In this document: in pieces, positions 12,090 to 26,048 of the stretch
Position numbering within the stretch: the first letter of the stretch is position 1
Layout: the number at the start of each line of letters is the position of its first letter
Source of the DNA: Sclerurus mexicanus
Taxonomy: Eukaryota > Chordata > Aves > Passeriformes > Furnariidae
DNA: 64,000 bases
Direction of reading: 5' to 3'
Assembly (NCBI GenBank): GCA_013396755.1
Contig: VWZF01006728.1
Coordinates: forward strand, 53,769-117,768
Notes under the pieces: generated by a model
The model's database searches: none
Seen by the model: only the letters and a program-made list of their open reading frames with translations
Told to the model about the DNA's origin: nothing
Program-made: the position numbers and the translations under genes

Positions 12090-14805
12090 TCCTTGAGTTA
12101 GCAATTTTCAAGCAGTCACCTTACATTTTTATAATATGTATATACTCTTTAGATATGTCTTTTAAATAATTTTTAAAAGGACCCATGAAAATCAAATTTA
12201 AAAATTTTGAACAAAAATTCAAAACAGATATTACCATTTGAAGGACAGGCTACCAACTTTAAACTACTCCAAGCAACATTTTCACATATAGAAATACAGC
12301 TACAGATTACTAAAACTAATGAATGGAATGCATTTAAACTAAAATAGAATGAAAATATTACTTGTTCCAAATGAGTGAGTACAAGCTAAGGCAGACCAAG
12401 AACCACATTGGAAACAGTGTGGGGCAGATCCAGAAAACTTAAGATTTCCCTAAGGCTTTGAATGGGCCACTAATCATTTTCTTTCTATCAGACATCATAG
12501 TCATACACACACTGACAAATTAAGAAATTCTCATAAAACACAGTAAGAAAACACATATTGCACTTATGCATATCTTCTGCTTGGGTACATCAGTGTTCTT
12601 GAATGACACCCTTTAATGTGTGATTTGTTTTATGCACATTTTTCAATGCCCAGATGGTAGAGATACAATTTAACAAACAGATCATACATCCTTTTACCTT
12701 CATAAATAGTCCATTGAGCTAAGACGCCATAATAAAGAGACCTCACAAACACGTATTGTGCAATATTCCCAATCTGTTTGGGTTCCAAAAGAGAAACTTT
12801 CACAGTTGACACTGGTCAAGCTTGTTATTCTTCTTTTGGGGAACAACAGGTTTGAATTACTTTTAACAGAATTCCAAAGACTCTAACCAGTGTTAATGAA
12901 TTGCCACTTTGTCAAAAGGCCCACCTTGATAAAAACTTGGTTATTTATTCCTTACCTTAAACATGGTTTATTGCTCTTTACCTGGCAATAATCATCACAA
13001 TTCAGATTTTTAATACATTTCAAATATTGGAACACCTTAATAGCAAAGCATATATAGAGCACATATTAATATACTACTCACCAATTTTAATCTTTGCAAA
13101 GGTATTCTGCTAGTGTCTATCGGAGTACGCTCTGTGACATTACCAAATCTGACTTCTGGGATGGCAATTGCACATATTACATGTGCCCACCTGTGAAAAG
13201 TGGCAAGTCAAAAATACCACCAAAAAACCCCATAGAAATACAAGTGTTTAAGATGCTTCATTACTTGCTGTGTGTTTGGTTTTTAGCTTTTGTTTAGTTT
13301 GGGTTTTTTTTAAAGCATCCATCTCTAGTTACTTCCTTATTAGAATTTCCTAAGCTTCTTTGAGACATTTTAGCAAGCCTCACAACACTACCACTTTGTG
13401 TAAATATAATTTCAGACTAAGGTTTTGTTGCAACATATTTTTAAGCATCTTTCACTTTCTGTTAAGTGCAAAGTTTTGATAGTTGTGCTATTCAAGTACG
13501 TATGCAAAGATCACACTATTTGGTTCATGTGTAATTTATCACCTAGAGCATTTTGCATTAACCTTACTCAGACCTGAGTAACTACTCTTAGGCAACACAC
13601 ATGATCACAAACAGTCATATGTCTATGGAAAAGCAAATCAAAGTATATTATCTTCTGTTTACAAATACAATGGTATAAAAGCAGCAAAGTGATCAAGCTA
13701 TGATCAGTGCAATGCCCAACAGGAACCAGACTCCCTTTAGCAGTGAAAGCACCTGCAAAGGCCTAGGACCAATGCTACATGTAAGACTTCAGTGCAACCC
13801 CAGGAAGTTTGTCAGATAACACTATGTGCTTCCTATATTCACCAGAAAGCACTGCTATTATCCTCCAAATTCTGTTTCAATATATAAATCTCAGAATAAG
13901 AAAGGCTAATTGAAACTAAAAATAGTCTGAAATTAATATTGAAAGTGTATATTTCATGAAGTAAAAGAGAAGCTAATGACATTCTTATTAACAAAGAGCA
14001 GTCTTCTGAGACTACTAAAATCTTTTAGGGGTTGACAAGTTGTAAATCTGAAGAAAGGAAAACATTTCCATTCTTTGACTCATATTTGCCTTATTCCCTG
14101 TCATTCACTGTACATCTGGTTTCATTGCCCCATTTGCTCTGTTTCTGTAAGCTCTGAATGCTTGCCTCACTCCACTTTCTGTACATCTCCAAGAGATGCA
14201 CATCATATGAGCATCTTAGCAGATTAACAGGAATGTGGGCTGAAGTTGCAGGAGATGGAAGGTAATGCAGAAAACAGAAATGATTTCTCTTTCCTGCACT
14301 AAAGCGGTAGTATTTCAATAAGTCATCTTTGACAAAAATATCTGGAAAAGTATAATATGACACCCAGGGATGAAACAAACTACTGACATGTGACTTTAAA
14401 ATTGTACTGGTCAAAGTGTGAAATGAGTTGTATATAAAAATGACACAACAATTAGCAAGTTATACAGTTCAGCCCAAATAAAAGCAAAGCTTGAAGATCC
14501 ACCATTTTATTTTGGTGACAGCTTTGTTCATGCTTTAACTTACAGAAAAGTTTCTTGCTTTGAAACTTTTTTTAATGTTTAATAACACCCTTTTTCTTTT
14601 CATTGCTGCCTGCCCACCTGCTAAACTACATTGTCTTACCATCTAAGCTTTATGGGACAGAAATGCTATAAATAAAATGCTTCGTCAATCAATCCTCAAC
14701 CAAATATTTATATTTGGCATCTCTCAACCTAACAGACTCAAAATAATTGCTGTGTTCTGCTGAAAAGAAGGAATCTCAGCTCTCCTCTGTGGTAAACTGT
14801 TTTAT

Positions 14806-14842
<37 letters not shown>

Positions 14843-17531
14843 ATGTTTGATACAGTAGCATTTAAATGTAGCTATACTCATCCTATATCTCTAATCAGTA
14901 AGGAGACAAGAAGGAGCAGAGGGAATGCACATGTAGAATTTTCACTTGTTGGAGAAAAAAGACATACTACTTTTCTGAAAACTCAAAATCTTGGTATGGT
15001 AGCTAATGCAGAAAGATAGATGAAAAACTCTACAATGTGTAACACCTATTAGGTATTATGGAAACAGAAAAACAAGAGTTGAACTGTTTTTACAGAAATC
15101 CCATTTCATAAACACTGACCTACAGAGTGAAAGAATGCAAAGCTAAAGACCTTGTGTATTATTATACAAAGAAAGTCACTTTATGTAAACCTCTGTGAAT
15201 TTTTTTTCTATTAATAATCTTATGAAATATTTGAAAAGAATTTTAATCGGTTCACAAAAAATGATACGCATATTTTCAAAGATGCAACATGTAATCAATC
15301 AGCAGCAAATACTAAAAGGGCATGATAAATTCTACTGAGATAATACTTTCACCATTTTCTCTTTTTTCCTCCCTTTTATTTTTCTAGTGAATAAAGCAAG
15401 TATCAAATCTAGGGGAATTTAAACTAAAAATCAGCTGAGAATTTTCATGTACTGGCCAAAACCTTCATTAGAATGGTTACAATAATAATGCTTTCTGAAG
15501 GTAAGATATAGCCTGAGTTTCACATAAAATCTCCTAACTGGACAACTTACCGGAGTCATGCAACCAAATGCAAATAACTGATAAATAAATTCTTTCTTGC
15601 TAAGTGAAAAAGGATATTGCACGTAGATCATGTCTTATCACTGAATTTCAAAGCATTAAATAGAGATCTACATGATATTGTTATGCTACTAAAATAATCT
15701 AATTAGTTATGAAATTATTCTAAATGCACAGAGACTGTTGTACTATTGGGCTTGAAAAAATATTAAGCTGAAACACTTTCCACTTTATCTGTTAGGGTCA
15801 TTGCCTATAGTGTTCTGTCATTCAGATATAGAAAAAAATAATGATGCTTTTAATAATGTGATATCATCAACAATATTATTTTTGACAGTGTATAATAGAA
15901 GCGTATTTGAAAAAAAATAACTTCAGAGTTGAGAATTATTTCAATATGATTAAAATTAATTAATTGAAAATACTGTTTTTAAAGTTCAAAGGTATTGTAT
16001 GGCAATTTCCAGGAGCAAAGAGGAAAATACACTTTGCTGTTAGGTAAGACTTGCCCATGCAAACAATGATAAATGAGCTCTCATTTACTTTCTTTACACA
16101 AAGGCTAGCAGATTAAAATTTGGAACAAGTAAGTGCATGCAAATACTAAAATAAATGTATATTTTACTATCTAACTAGTTCACAAAATGCCAGTGGCACA
16201 TTTCAATAGCAGTAATTTTAATTCTGCAATGGTTCAACTTCAAGGGACACCGTCAAGTAATTCTGTTTACAAATGCCTGGCATATGGGAATGAATTGGGA
16301 ATAAAGTCTGAAGTAAGCACATGTGGTCCTGAAGAATATATTACTTACTTTTTGTCAGTAGTTTGCTTTAATGCACCACCTCTCAAATTGCAGAGACAAC
16401 ATTCCTAAAAATAAAAACAGTATAGAAAAAAGTGAGCATTATTTCCTGTTTAAAAATCAGTTTCATTCAGCTGATCTTGAGGATAAGCAAATGCTAATGT
16501 AATTAATTACTGCGTTACAAACTGCCACTTACAAGCACAGCACTTCCTTACAGGCGAAAAGAAAGGATTCAGTAACAAATAGAGAACTCACATGAACTAA
16601 AGAAAAAAATATTTAAATATTACTCATAAACAAAGTGACATAACCACTTTGAAAGTTATACTAAATAAAAAAAAATGCAAAACTTTTAATCAGTACTGCT
16701 ATAGAAAAGCAGGCATTTCCATACATGTTATAAAGGTAAATTGAAGTATTATGGCATATAAATAGTTTAATAGAAGTTACTGAGAAACTGACCCATAAGC
16801 TATTGATCCAACTAATCTTTTTTTCTTTTGATCTTCAGTCCAACTCCAACCCTTTTAGGGCACTCAGATAATATGCCAAAAAAGATGTGGCTCCTCCTAC
16901 CTCTACTTAAAACTGACACTTTGAACAGTCTTCTCTACTTTGCAACCTCAGTCTCCTCCATTGCTGAATCTATTCTTTTCCTTTGTCTTCTTTTTTTTCC
17001 TTGTCCCTTGACGAGAGCTGATGAGAAAGTATTTCAACCAAACCCATGTAGAGTACCCTTTCAACTATTTAATATTATTGTAGAGTTTTTAAAGAAGTGA
17101 ATTGAGGTTCATTATTTTATCTACAACAACCTCAGGATGGGACCTAACACATTCCAGACCACCGCTCCCTTTGTAAAAGTAAACACTGACTAATAAATCA
17201 GGAAACCCAAAGGCTCAGAACAGCAATTCAAAGAGAACATACAGTTTCAGCATATAAAGAACAATTGAACATTACATGGCTGCTATTGCAGCACCACTTA
17301 TAACATTTGGTAGCCTCTTCAAGAGATGAAAACAGCTCAGATGGCGAAGGACATCATTGCAAAAGAGTCCTCCACTCAGTTGTTGGACAAGAAATAAAAC
17401 TGGTTCTTTCAGAACCAATATCTGTATTCAAATAGTTGCATCTTTCTCAGGTTCTCTTACTGCATTTTAGGAAACCTCCTCTTGTATCAAGTACAACACA
17501 AGACTCATTGGGTGTGGAGGGGCAGTGGAGA
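12090..17531. other. AT-rich intronic stretch, no gene seen
   Basis: No conserved exon or clear transposon was recognised. The short open frames, including those around 14091-14414 and 16828-17100, lack family motifs and splice-bounded conservation. A (CA)n microsatellite lies at 14807-14841. Confidence 0.5.
14807..14841. repeat. (CA)n microsatellite
   Basis: About 17 uninterrupted CA dinucleotides, usable as a length-polymorphic marker. Confidence 0.97.
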
Positions 17532-18152
17532 GAATCACGGAATTGTTTAGCTTGGAAAGGACCTCCAAGATCACCAAGTCCAACTATTAACCTAACATCA
17601 GGTGCCCCACTAAACCAGGCCCCTAAGCACCACATCAACCCATTGTTTTTGAACACTTTCAGAGATGGTAATTCCACTACCTCCCTGGGCAACCTTATCA
17701 TGACTGACCACCCTTTCAGAGAAGAAACTTTTCCTAATATTCAATCTCAACATCCCCAGGCAGAGGAGAAGAGGCAGAACCCTATCTCTCCACAACCTCC
17801 TTTCAGGTAGTTCTAAAGAGCGATGAGACGCCCCCTGAGCCTCCTTTTTTTCCAGGCTAAACAACCCCAGCTCCCTCACCCACTCTCCATGGAGCTGGTG
17901 CACCAGACCCCAGTACTGAGCCCTGGGAACACCACTGGTGGCCACTGGCTGCCAGCTGGATGTAACCCCATTTACCATCACTCTCCGGGCCCAACCATCC
18001 AATTGGTTTTTTACCCACCTAAGCCATAAGCATCCAGTTTTTCCAGGTAAATGCTAGAGAAGACAGTGTCAAAGGCCTTAGTAAGGTCCAGGCAGATAAA
18101 ATCCACAGCATTTCCCTCATCCACTCTATCATAGAAGAAGATCAGGTCGGCT
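17532..18152 (-). mobile_element. CR1 LINE fragment with RT C-terminal coding remnant, minus orientation
   Basis: The left edge has the CR1 3'-end start 'agaatcacggaattgttt'. On the minus strand, 18030-18152 reads DLIFFYDRVDEGNAVDFICL, then DLTKAFDTV. This is the CR1 reverse transcriptase block containing the conserved (V)D-x-x-x-L-D-[LF]-[ST]-KAFDTV motif. The copy has a deletion between this block and the 3' end and several frame breaks. It is of a different subfamily from the copy at 5305. Confidence 0.88.
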
Positions 18153-18817
18153 TACTTCAAAATTTGTTATTTGAATAATGATGAACCTTTCTTGATTCTA
18201 ATAAGTACTTTCCACTTTTAAGGAAAATCTTCATTGGATCATCTGCTGTGTAACTTATCAGATCAACTAGACTGAGAACCCAAGGCCCTAAAGAAACTCC
18301 ACAAATAAATTAAGCTAAGATTGCACAGAAAGAGCTAGAACTCATAATCTTTACCTACTAACTACAGACCTTTCACATTAGGTTAAAAATAATTATAAAA
18401 AGGGATTAAAAAGGAAATACAAGGTGGTTTAAATATCCTCATTACAAGGTAGAAAAAGATTACCCTTACGCAGGACTTATAGGAACCGAATTTAATCTTC
18501 TCTCAAAAACCACTTACACAAATCTTTGGTAAGCAGAAAGTGGTGGTGGATAGTTGTTCACTGGGTGGGTAAGACCACAGGCTTAAAACCCATTAAAATA
18601 ATTTTTGTTTATCATGGCTGCATTGCAATATATTGTCCTATATCCAGGCAAAATGGCTATTACTTCAACTTCAGTTTCAACGTACTGCAAGCAGTAAAAA
18701 CTCAGGGGAGCTGATATTTACAAAGACTAATATTCATAATAAATGTATATTTATCATGGATGGCAGTGAAGTCACATATACACTAGCAATTTTTACCCAT
18801 GTATTACCCATGTATAG
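18153..18817. other. Intronic sequence, nothing recognised
   Basis: The left part may contain further decayed CR1, since it directly abuts the RT fragment, but I cannot align it. Confidence 0.45.
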
Positions 18818-19226
18818 CTCTGTTGAACCTGGTCCAGAGGAAGGCCACAAAAGCAACCAGAAGGCTGAAGCACCTCTCCTATGAAGACCAGATGAGAGAG
18901 TCATTCAGCTGGGAGAAGGCTTTGTAAAGATATTGTGGCCTTTCAATACTTAAAGACAGCTTATAAGAAAGATGAGGACAAACATTTTAGAAGGGGTAAT
19001 GGTTTTACATTTAGAGGAGGTATAAGGAAAAGGGTTTTTACAACAAGGGTGATGAAACACTGGAACAGATTGCCTGGAGAGGAGGTAGATGCCCCATCCC
19101 TGGAAACATTCACAGTCAGGTCATATGGGGTGCTGAGAAACCTCACTGGTTATGGCAGGGGATTTGGACTAGATGACCTTTAAAGGTCCTTTCCAACATC
19201 GACTATTCTATAATTCTATAATTTTA
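18818..19226 (+). mobile_element. CR1 LINE, 3' fragment
   Basis: Plus-oriented 5'-truncated CR1 with 'cagaaggctgaagcacctctcctatgaa' type sequence near 18858. Further along it has 'acactggaacagattgcctgga' and 'gactagatgacctttaaaggtc', then an ATTCTATA-type octamer tail at 19205-19220. Confidence 0.9.
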
Positions 19227-19875
19227 TGTTACCACAGAAAAAGAGAATGTCTGTGCATCCCTGTGTGTCTGTTGTCAGCCTGTATGTAAAAATCAGGATA
19301 GGAATGGATTTCATTAGAAAGCATCACCTCACAACATATTCAATCTCTGATTCATTATTAGTTTGCAAATCCTTTAAACAACTAATTTTATAATTTGTAT
19401 TTGCATTAAATAATAATTTCTTAAGCATATTATTTTACACCTATCTAAATTAAATCTTAGTCCATTTAAAATTGTTCATCTCCTTTAAAAATCTCCATAA
19501 CATTCTAGAATTACAAGAGAATTTTCTCTCAGTATCTATATAAAATAAGACATTTTCATATCATTCACGGGCTTTAATACAGTAACATTAATTTCACCTT
19601 TCAGCTTTTTAGTGTAGACATTGCTTTTTTCTTTTTTTTTGTTCATAACAATAAAGATCATATCCACTGTTTCTGGACTAAATGCCTTCCCTGAAACATT
19701 TTTGCAATCAGCAATCCTAATCTAGTCTGTTTCTCATTTCTCTATTTCAATCACTTTTGGAGACTGCAGGAAAAGCCTCAAATTTCCATGCTTCCTTTAG
19801 TACATACGTTCAAAAGATGGACCACCGTTTTTAGAATGGTATATTGCTACTCAGGCATAGCTTCTTATTAATTCC
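19227..19875. other. Intronic sequence, nothing recognised
   Basis: AT-rich, no exon or repeat identified. Confidence 0.5.
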
Positions 19876-20815
19876 TGTTGCATGGTCTGAGAGACTGAAA
19901 TAGTTAATGACCTAAACATTGTTAAGAGCACAGAAGCCCACTCCCCTCCTGAGTGTGACTCCTGGATTTTGGGAATTGGATTTTCCTGACAGGAACTTGA
20001 GATAAGATAAAGGTGGTACTGTTGTCTAATCACCCAGGTTTAAGGAGAAGTAAACAATGCTGGGAGGAGGCCTTAGCCCACAGACTCATTCACACACTCT
20101 CTCCTGTGAGAGATTGGGCTGTTCATGCTAATGACTCAAACAATCAGCAGGGTGCTTTGCTAACTATATGCAGAGTGGCCATCCAGGTGCTGAAGGCACA
20201 CCACAGGCTATATGCTCAGTGTTAAGCAAGATAAGGAGGGAAGCAAAGGTTGTGAGGCAGGGCAGTGTTTCTTCTTCTTATACAAATGACTCAGCTGTGA
20301 AACATTCTCTCCAAAGAAGCACCAAGACATTCACATGTAGCCTGAAGATACTTATCTCTACTCATGGACCATAATGGGACATAAGGGACTCAACTGCACT
20401 GATCTAATAGACAGCTGTAACTTAGACCATCAGAGACTCCTGAAGTATCCTATCACTAACAGTATTACTTATGCAATGTAAATCTCCTCACCCCAGGGGA
20501 GTCACTAGGCTTTCCTACCTGAACCTGAGCATATATAACTCATGGTATCTTTGAGGTTTGTGGACTTCACCCACTGAATCAAGACCATTACTTCCACAGG
20601 ACTATCACTTCAACCAACAGATATCAAAATTGCAACTACCTAGTCTCATTGCTGGATCCAATGGGTATTGACAATACAACTTCCCACTTTTATCCTTTCT
20701 TTCTCTTTCTTTTCCTTATCCATTTTCCTAAGTGTTGTTTCTCTGCTTTTATATCACTCTATTACTATAGATAATAACAATCAAAATGGCTACATACCTG
20801 TTTTAATTTGCAAAC
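19876..20815 (+). mobile_element. Old LTR related to the family at 29.1 kb and 58.3 kb
   Basis: Several blocks align in order with the LTR at 58320-59054. These are 'atgactcagctgtgaaa' (20287), 'catgtagcctgaag' (20333), 'gcatatataactc' with a TATA box (20530-20542), and 'ccacaggactatcacttcaac' (20596-20616). A T-rich 3' part precedes the end. The copy is clearly more diverged than the other two. The borders are estimates and no target-site duplication could be fixed. Confidence 0.55.
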
Positions 20816-22732
20816 AAATTGTTCTAAAATGAGCCCAACAATATAATTAAAAAAACTGATCAGTCAGTGTCACTTCACTCTAATTTACCCCAAGGGATCT
20901 GTTAACAAGAACCTGTGCCTTCTGTGGTGGGTTGTAACACATGGATAAATACTATACAAACCCCAAGCCTGTTCACACTCATTTATATTTTAAAATGAAT
21001 GCATCAGGTTATCTTTGAGTACTTTTTACAGTGTGCCAAAATTCAAAGTCATAGTGACAGTAACTGCTTATAAAAAGCAGTTTTCACACTTCCATATTTG
21101 CATACTTACTTCATCAGCAATAGCACTCTGTATAAGACAGGAAGCTGTCTGATGCAGCAAGGCAACAGAATTCAGCCAAGGCATAGCAGAGGGACATACA
21201 GTAATTCATCTAATAGCTATTTTTCATGGAAAAATACAGACATGCACCACATGATCCCCTTTCTTGTTAAACTGCTATACCTCCTTTTGTATAAAGCCCT
21301 GTAAATTGCAATGTCATCTCCAAAGAATTATATTTATCTAGTTTAAAAAAAAAAAAGTTTAACTAATGTCAGTGGATAAAACCAGGGTAAAATATGTTAT
21401 TCCTAAAAAAATTGTGCCTGAATCATTTTCAACAACCTCTTCATATAATGTAGCCTGCATAATCAACCTAATAACCTCTTTCAGTTCTTTGGCATCCATG
21501 TCATTAGAAAGCTTTTCATAACAGCTAACCTGAAGAATCCCTGCTTAAGTGTCCTTAAGCCTTTTTACTTTATGCATGATAAACATTAAAAAAACCCAGA
21601 TTGCTCCTTTACTTTTTGACATTTTCCATCTACAGTCTCTTAGTTGGTTAAACAACCTCAACTTTTCCACCTAACTACTTCACCTGTGGCCGTGTTTTCC
21701 CCTCTGAAATGCAGTGAGAGCAGATCTTCAATTAAGTCAGGCAAAGCATGTTCACTTGATACATTTTGCATGTGTAGAGATGGGCTTACACAGTTTTCTG
21801 CCATGACTTGTTAAGCTCACACACTATAATCTTTAGGACTTCTACAGCAGTGGCTGACATCATTGCTCCTCATTCCTTTGTCTGTATTCTAGCTCCAGGA
21901 TCTAGCATTTTTCTCTAATTACATCCTGTTTGCCAGATTATCTCAATAATTTATCAAGATCTTGTTCATTTCTGATTATCCTTATTTCACAGGCCTCATT
22001 AAAAAACAAAAACCAAAAAACACCAAACCAAACCAAAAAAACCCACACAAGTTTGTATTCAGCTAACATAATCTACAACAGCTTCTGCAACAAGGGACAA
22101 CTAAGGAGGCTTTGGCTGACCAAGGAAGTAGGAAGAAGACTGTACAGTGTTTGACAGATGCCAGTAAAATAATGAGACTTGGAAAAGAGTTTGACTAAGT
22201 CCTCCAATAAAATAAGTAGGGAGTTGCTATTGAAGTTGAATTCCTTACTACTGAAGGAAAACAGGTTCTTTACAGAGTATGTGTCTGTTTGCCAGATGTG
22301 GGTGCTAAAATTTTATACCAGTTGAGAAAGAAGCTGTAAAAGTTCATGAAAAAGAAATCCAAAAGAGTTTACGTTTTACTTACTAAAAAGAAAGATACTG
22401 TCTTTGGCTAAGGCAGTTTCTTATTTGCATGTTGTAGGAGCTTGAGAAAGCATTAGGGAATGCTTGCTCAAGACACATATTCTTCACCAGGTAATAATTT
22501 CTTGCTCTGCAAGGGAGGATAATAGACTAGAACAGACTTCAGTTTAATTCACTATGGCACATCTTACTATTCTACATAACTTGCAATTTTAAAGCTTTAC
22601 ATTTAGAAATGATACCCAGATAATGGGAAAATCCAATTACTTGGCACATATTGCAATATATATTACAATATATACATTTAATTTTCATGGCTTCTGATTC
22701 TAAAAACCAAACAAAATGCAATTTTCCTAATA

Positions 22733-22776
<44 letters not shown>

Positions 22777-22897
22777 CAAATAAGCTATTGTAGGTCATTA
22801 TTGTCACAGCTTTATTTGGCAGTTATACCAGAATTAGTATCTTCAAGTAATTGTAAAACATTTTTGCTAGTGGCTTGGAGCATTGCAAGTCTTGATA
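20816..22897. other. Intronic sequence with a trinucleotide repeat
   Basis: No gene recognised. A short segment near 20922-20935 looks like the edge of an ERVL-type LTR but is too small to call. A (TAG)n repeat lies at 22733-22776. Confidence 0.5.
22733..22776. repeat. (TAG)n trinucleotide microsatellite
   Basis: About 14 uninterrupted TAG units. The open frame running through it (poly-Val) is an artefact of the repeat. Confidence 0.95.
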
Positions 22898-23474
22898 ATA
22901 GAATCATAGAATGATTGGGTTGGAAAAGACATTAAAGACCATCTAGTTTCAGCTACCCCACCTTGCAGTAGAACTGGTTGCAGAGCCCATCCAACCTGGC
23001 TTTGAACACTTCCAGGGATGGGGCATCCAACTCTTCTGGGTAAACAGTTTGTTATAGTTTCAGTACCTCATTAGAATTCCTCCCAAAAAGCTTGGAGCCA
23101 ATACCTGAGTATTGTAAAGATGGTTAACAAAGGACTTCATGAATATTCATATTCTGATGTTAATGACTTAGCCCAGAGCCTTTTGTTCTGATTCTCTCCC
23201 CNNNNNNNNNNNNNNNNNNNNNNNNNNNNNNNNNNNNNNNNNNNNNNNNNNNNNNNNNNNNNNNNNNNNNNNNNNNNNNNNNNNNNNNNNNNNNNNNNNN
23301 NNNNNNNNNNNNNNNNNNNNNNNNNNNNNNNNNNNNNNNNNNNNNNNNNNNNNNNNNNNNNNNNNNNNNNNNNNCAGCCCCACAATAAAGAGGTTCTTCC
23401 TTACATCTAATCTAAACTTACCCTCCTTCAGTTTAAAGTCATTACCCCTAGATAATGTCTTAGGCACTAAGTAG
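22898..23474 (-). mobile_element. CR1 LINE 3' fragment, minus orientation, interrupted
   Basis: The left part (22898-23070) has 'gaatcatagaatgattgggt' and 'cttccagggatggggcatcc'. The right part (23375-23474) has 'gaggttcttccttacatcta' and 'cttcagtttaaagtcattac'. Together they are consecutive parts of one CR1 3' region. Between them lie about 130 bp of unrelated sequence and a 173-N gap, so the copy is either interrupted by an insertion or mis-assembled. Confidence 0.85.
23202..23374. other. Assembly gap, 173 N
   Basis: A run of undetermined bases. Open frames drawn across it are meaningless. Confidence 1.
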
Positions 23475-25364
23475 GATACTATTTATCCAGTTAACCATAT
23501 ATTTCCACCCCTTTTTAATCAGCTATTTTCTCTGTGTGTCTACTGACTCTGACTAGCATCTGAAAGCACCCAAAAAACTGAGTAAAATGGTTGGGAAAGG
23601 TTCTGGACTTGGTTGCCACTCCCAAATATTTCTAATAAGAGCTAAGAAGAGCTGGTTTTCAGTTTTAAGAAGTCAACTGCTACAAAGATGTGTCACAAGA
23701 ATGCTGATTTAGTAGTTTCATTTAAAAGTAACTAATTACAACAAACAACTAGTCTTAACCTATGCCACAGCTAAGTCAAATTGTTCAGCTATGGCTGTTA
23801 AACGGACTTGGTTTTCTTCAAGCCATCTTGTGGGCTTTTTAGACAGGAATCTTTGAACAGAAAATAGATATCCCTAGTCTTCAACCTTTCCTATCAATTG
23901 CCTTGTAATGCCCAAGGTCACACTTCTAATAGTACTAACGCAGATGTGCATTTGCGTATGGCACTGCTGCACTTTGGCTATCTCATTTTCCCATCTTATT
24001 TATATTTATGTCTATATTTATCCCTGTGTGAAGAGAAAAGGGATGGTGTTTCTCTTGACACATTTGAAAATGTTGCTTTTAGCAATGGTCCACTGATGAA
24101 TATGCTAATCTTTCCATGACAAGGGAATAATTTTCACTAAGAAAATAGCTTTTGAGATTATTTAATTTCAATTCAAGACCACTACTGTATCCATTTCAAG
24201 CTATTACCTTCAGAGACAAACTTTCATCTTTCTAGAGACAAAATATTTGTAAAAAATAATAAATTGCATAAAAATTTATGGTTATCCAGTAAAAGATTTA
24301 GTTTTCTGACTGGGAGCACCATTTCTTAACACAGTTGCTAAATGCTACCATTATAACTCACAACCTTCATTTGTATTGTACATGATTAAAGTTCACACTG
24401 ATTACAGAGGCTGAGTAATTCCATGAAGGAGATATCCACCAAAGATTAATATTTATTTAATAAGTAGAGAGATCTTTGACTACAAGCTTAAAGTAGGTTC
24501 TTGAAAATAGAAGGTCAGCACACCATTTTTATGGATGAACATTTTCCTCTTTCAGATGCATTCGAGCCTGTTCAAGACATCCATCTTTGGGAGTTTAAAG
24601 TTTACAGATCATCAGCTACTTAATTTCCACATTTTAGTAGCCTAATCCTGCAAACATTCAGTCTGCCCAGCCCTTGATTTAGGCATGGCCAAAAATTGCC
24701 TTGCAATTGCAGCTCCTATGTCATGCCGAGCTGAGGCAACAGTATACAGAGCTAGTAGTGTTTCATTACATTGTCCATAGCATTATTGAGAACAGTGATC
24801 TCAATAACGTAATGAGTAAAAGAGACCTGGCTGGGATAACAAGACTTGAAAAGGACATGGAGAAATGGAGAGAAAGGAATATGGAGAGAATTCTGCAGCT
24901 AGAGAAGGAATGAGAACTGGCAGAGCTGAGACTGAAATAAGAATCAAAATACTCACTAGAGGTAACCAGAATAAAAATAACTCGCACACTTGATGGGTGG
25001 AGGGAGGGAGGAATCTCCCATACTTGATGGGAGTGTACTATGTGTCCTTTTTCACTATATGCATACATGAAGTAAAAAAACCCCACACACCTAAAATATA
25101 AAATTGAGACTGTTATATGAATATGAAGTACTTTCTGTAACAGCGATTACTGATCACTGGGATTTAGAATATGTTTACAGCAGAAAGAGCATCTGTTCCC
25201 TAGCATCTGAACAAGAAAGATTATCATTTCCCCTTTGAAGAAGAGTCAAAAGGAATGAGATTAGCTTTTTACAAACATAAATAAATAATCCACTGAAATT
25301 TGGTACAAAATAAAAAATGAATCATTCCTCCGACAAAATATTGAGACTGTGAAAATCACTCCCA
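23475..25364. other. Intronic sequence, nothing recognised
   Basis: No conserved exon. A Lys/Glu/Arg-rich frame at 24701-24913 comes from purine-rich sequence and has no splice or family support. Confidence 0.5.
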
Positions 25365-26048
25365 GAGGGTAGTACTGGGGTTGGGGCAATTCCAAGCACA
25401 AATACAGGCTGGGTGGAGAATGGATCAACACTAGTCCTGGCTGAGAAAGAACTAGGGCTATTGGCTGGCAAGAAGCTCAGTGTGAGCTGGCTTGCAGCTG
25501 AGAAAGCCAACTATATCCTGCGTTGCATCACAAAAAGTGTGGCGAACAAGTTGAAGATGATTATTCTTCCTCCCCGCTTCAGTCTTGTGAGACCCCACCT
25601 GGAGTTCTGCATCTAGCTCTGGGACCCTCAACACAAGAAGGACATTGATCTGCTGAATTGAGTTCACAGGACAGCCAAGAAATAGATCAGAAGGCTGAAG
25701 CACCTCTCCTATGAGGACAGGGTGAGAGAGTTGGGGGTGTTCAGCCTAGAGAAAGCATCAGGGAGACCTTATTAGCACCTTCCAACAGGCTAGAAGAAAG
25801 CCAATAGGACAAGGAGGAATGGCTTCAAACTGAAAGAGGGTAGGTCTAGATTAGATATAATGAAGAAATTCTTCATTATGAGAATGGTGGGACACTGGAA
25901 CAGGTTGCTCAGAGAAATCATGGATAGCCCATCCCTGGAAGTGTTCATGGATTGGATGTGGCCATGAGCAACTTGGTCTAGTGAAAGGTGTCCCGGACAT
26001 GGCAGAAGCATTGGAACAGGTCCCTTCCAGTCTTAACCATTCTATGAA
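25365..26048 (+). mobile_element. CR1 LINE, 3' fragment
   Basis: Plus-oriented CR1, longer than most copies here. Recognisable stretches include 'gagaccccacctggagttctgc' near 25590 and 'gaaggctgaagcacctctc' near 25690. After these come 'ctggaacaggttgctcagag' near 25895 and the closing 'cccttccagtcttaaccattctatgaa' up to 26048. Frames are broken. Confidence 0.92.

Noticed and set aside
23137..23467. Minus-strand frames across the N gap
   Set aside because: Most of each frame is undetermined bases; the rest is CR1.
24701..25086. Overlapping Lys/Glu-rich and Ser/Leu-rich frames as a coding region
   Set aside because: Complementary frames over purine-rich sequence, with no splice sites or family motifs.
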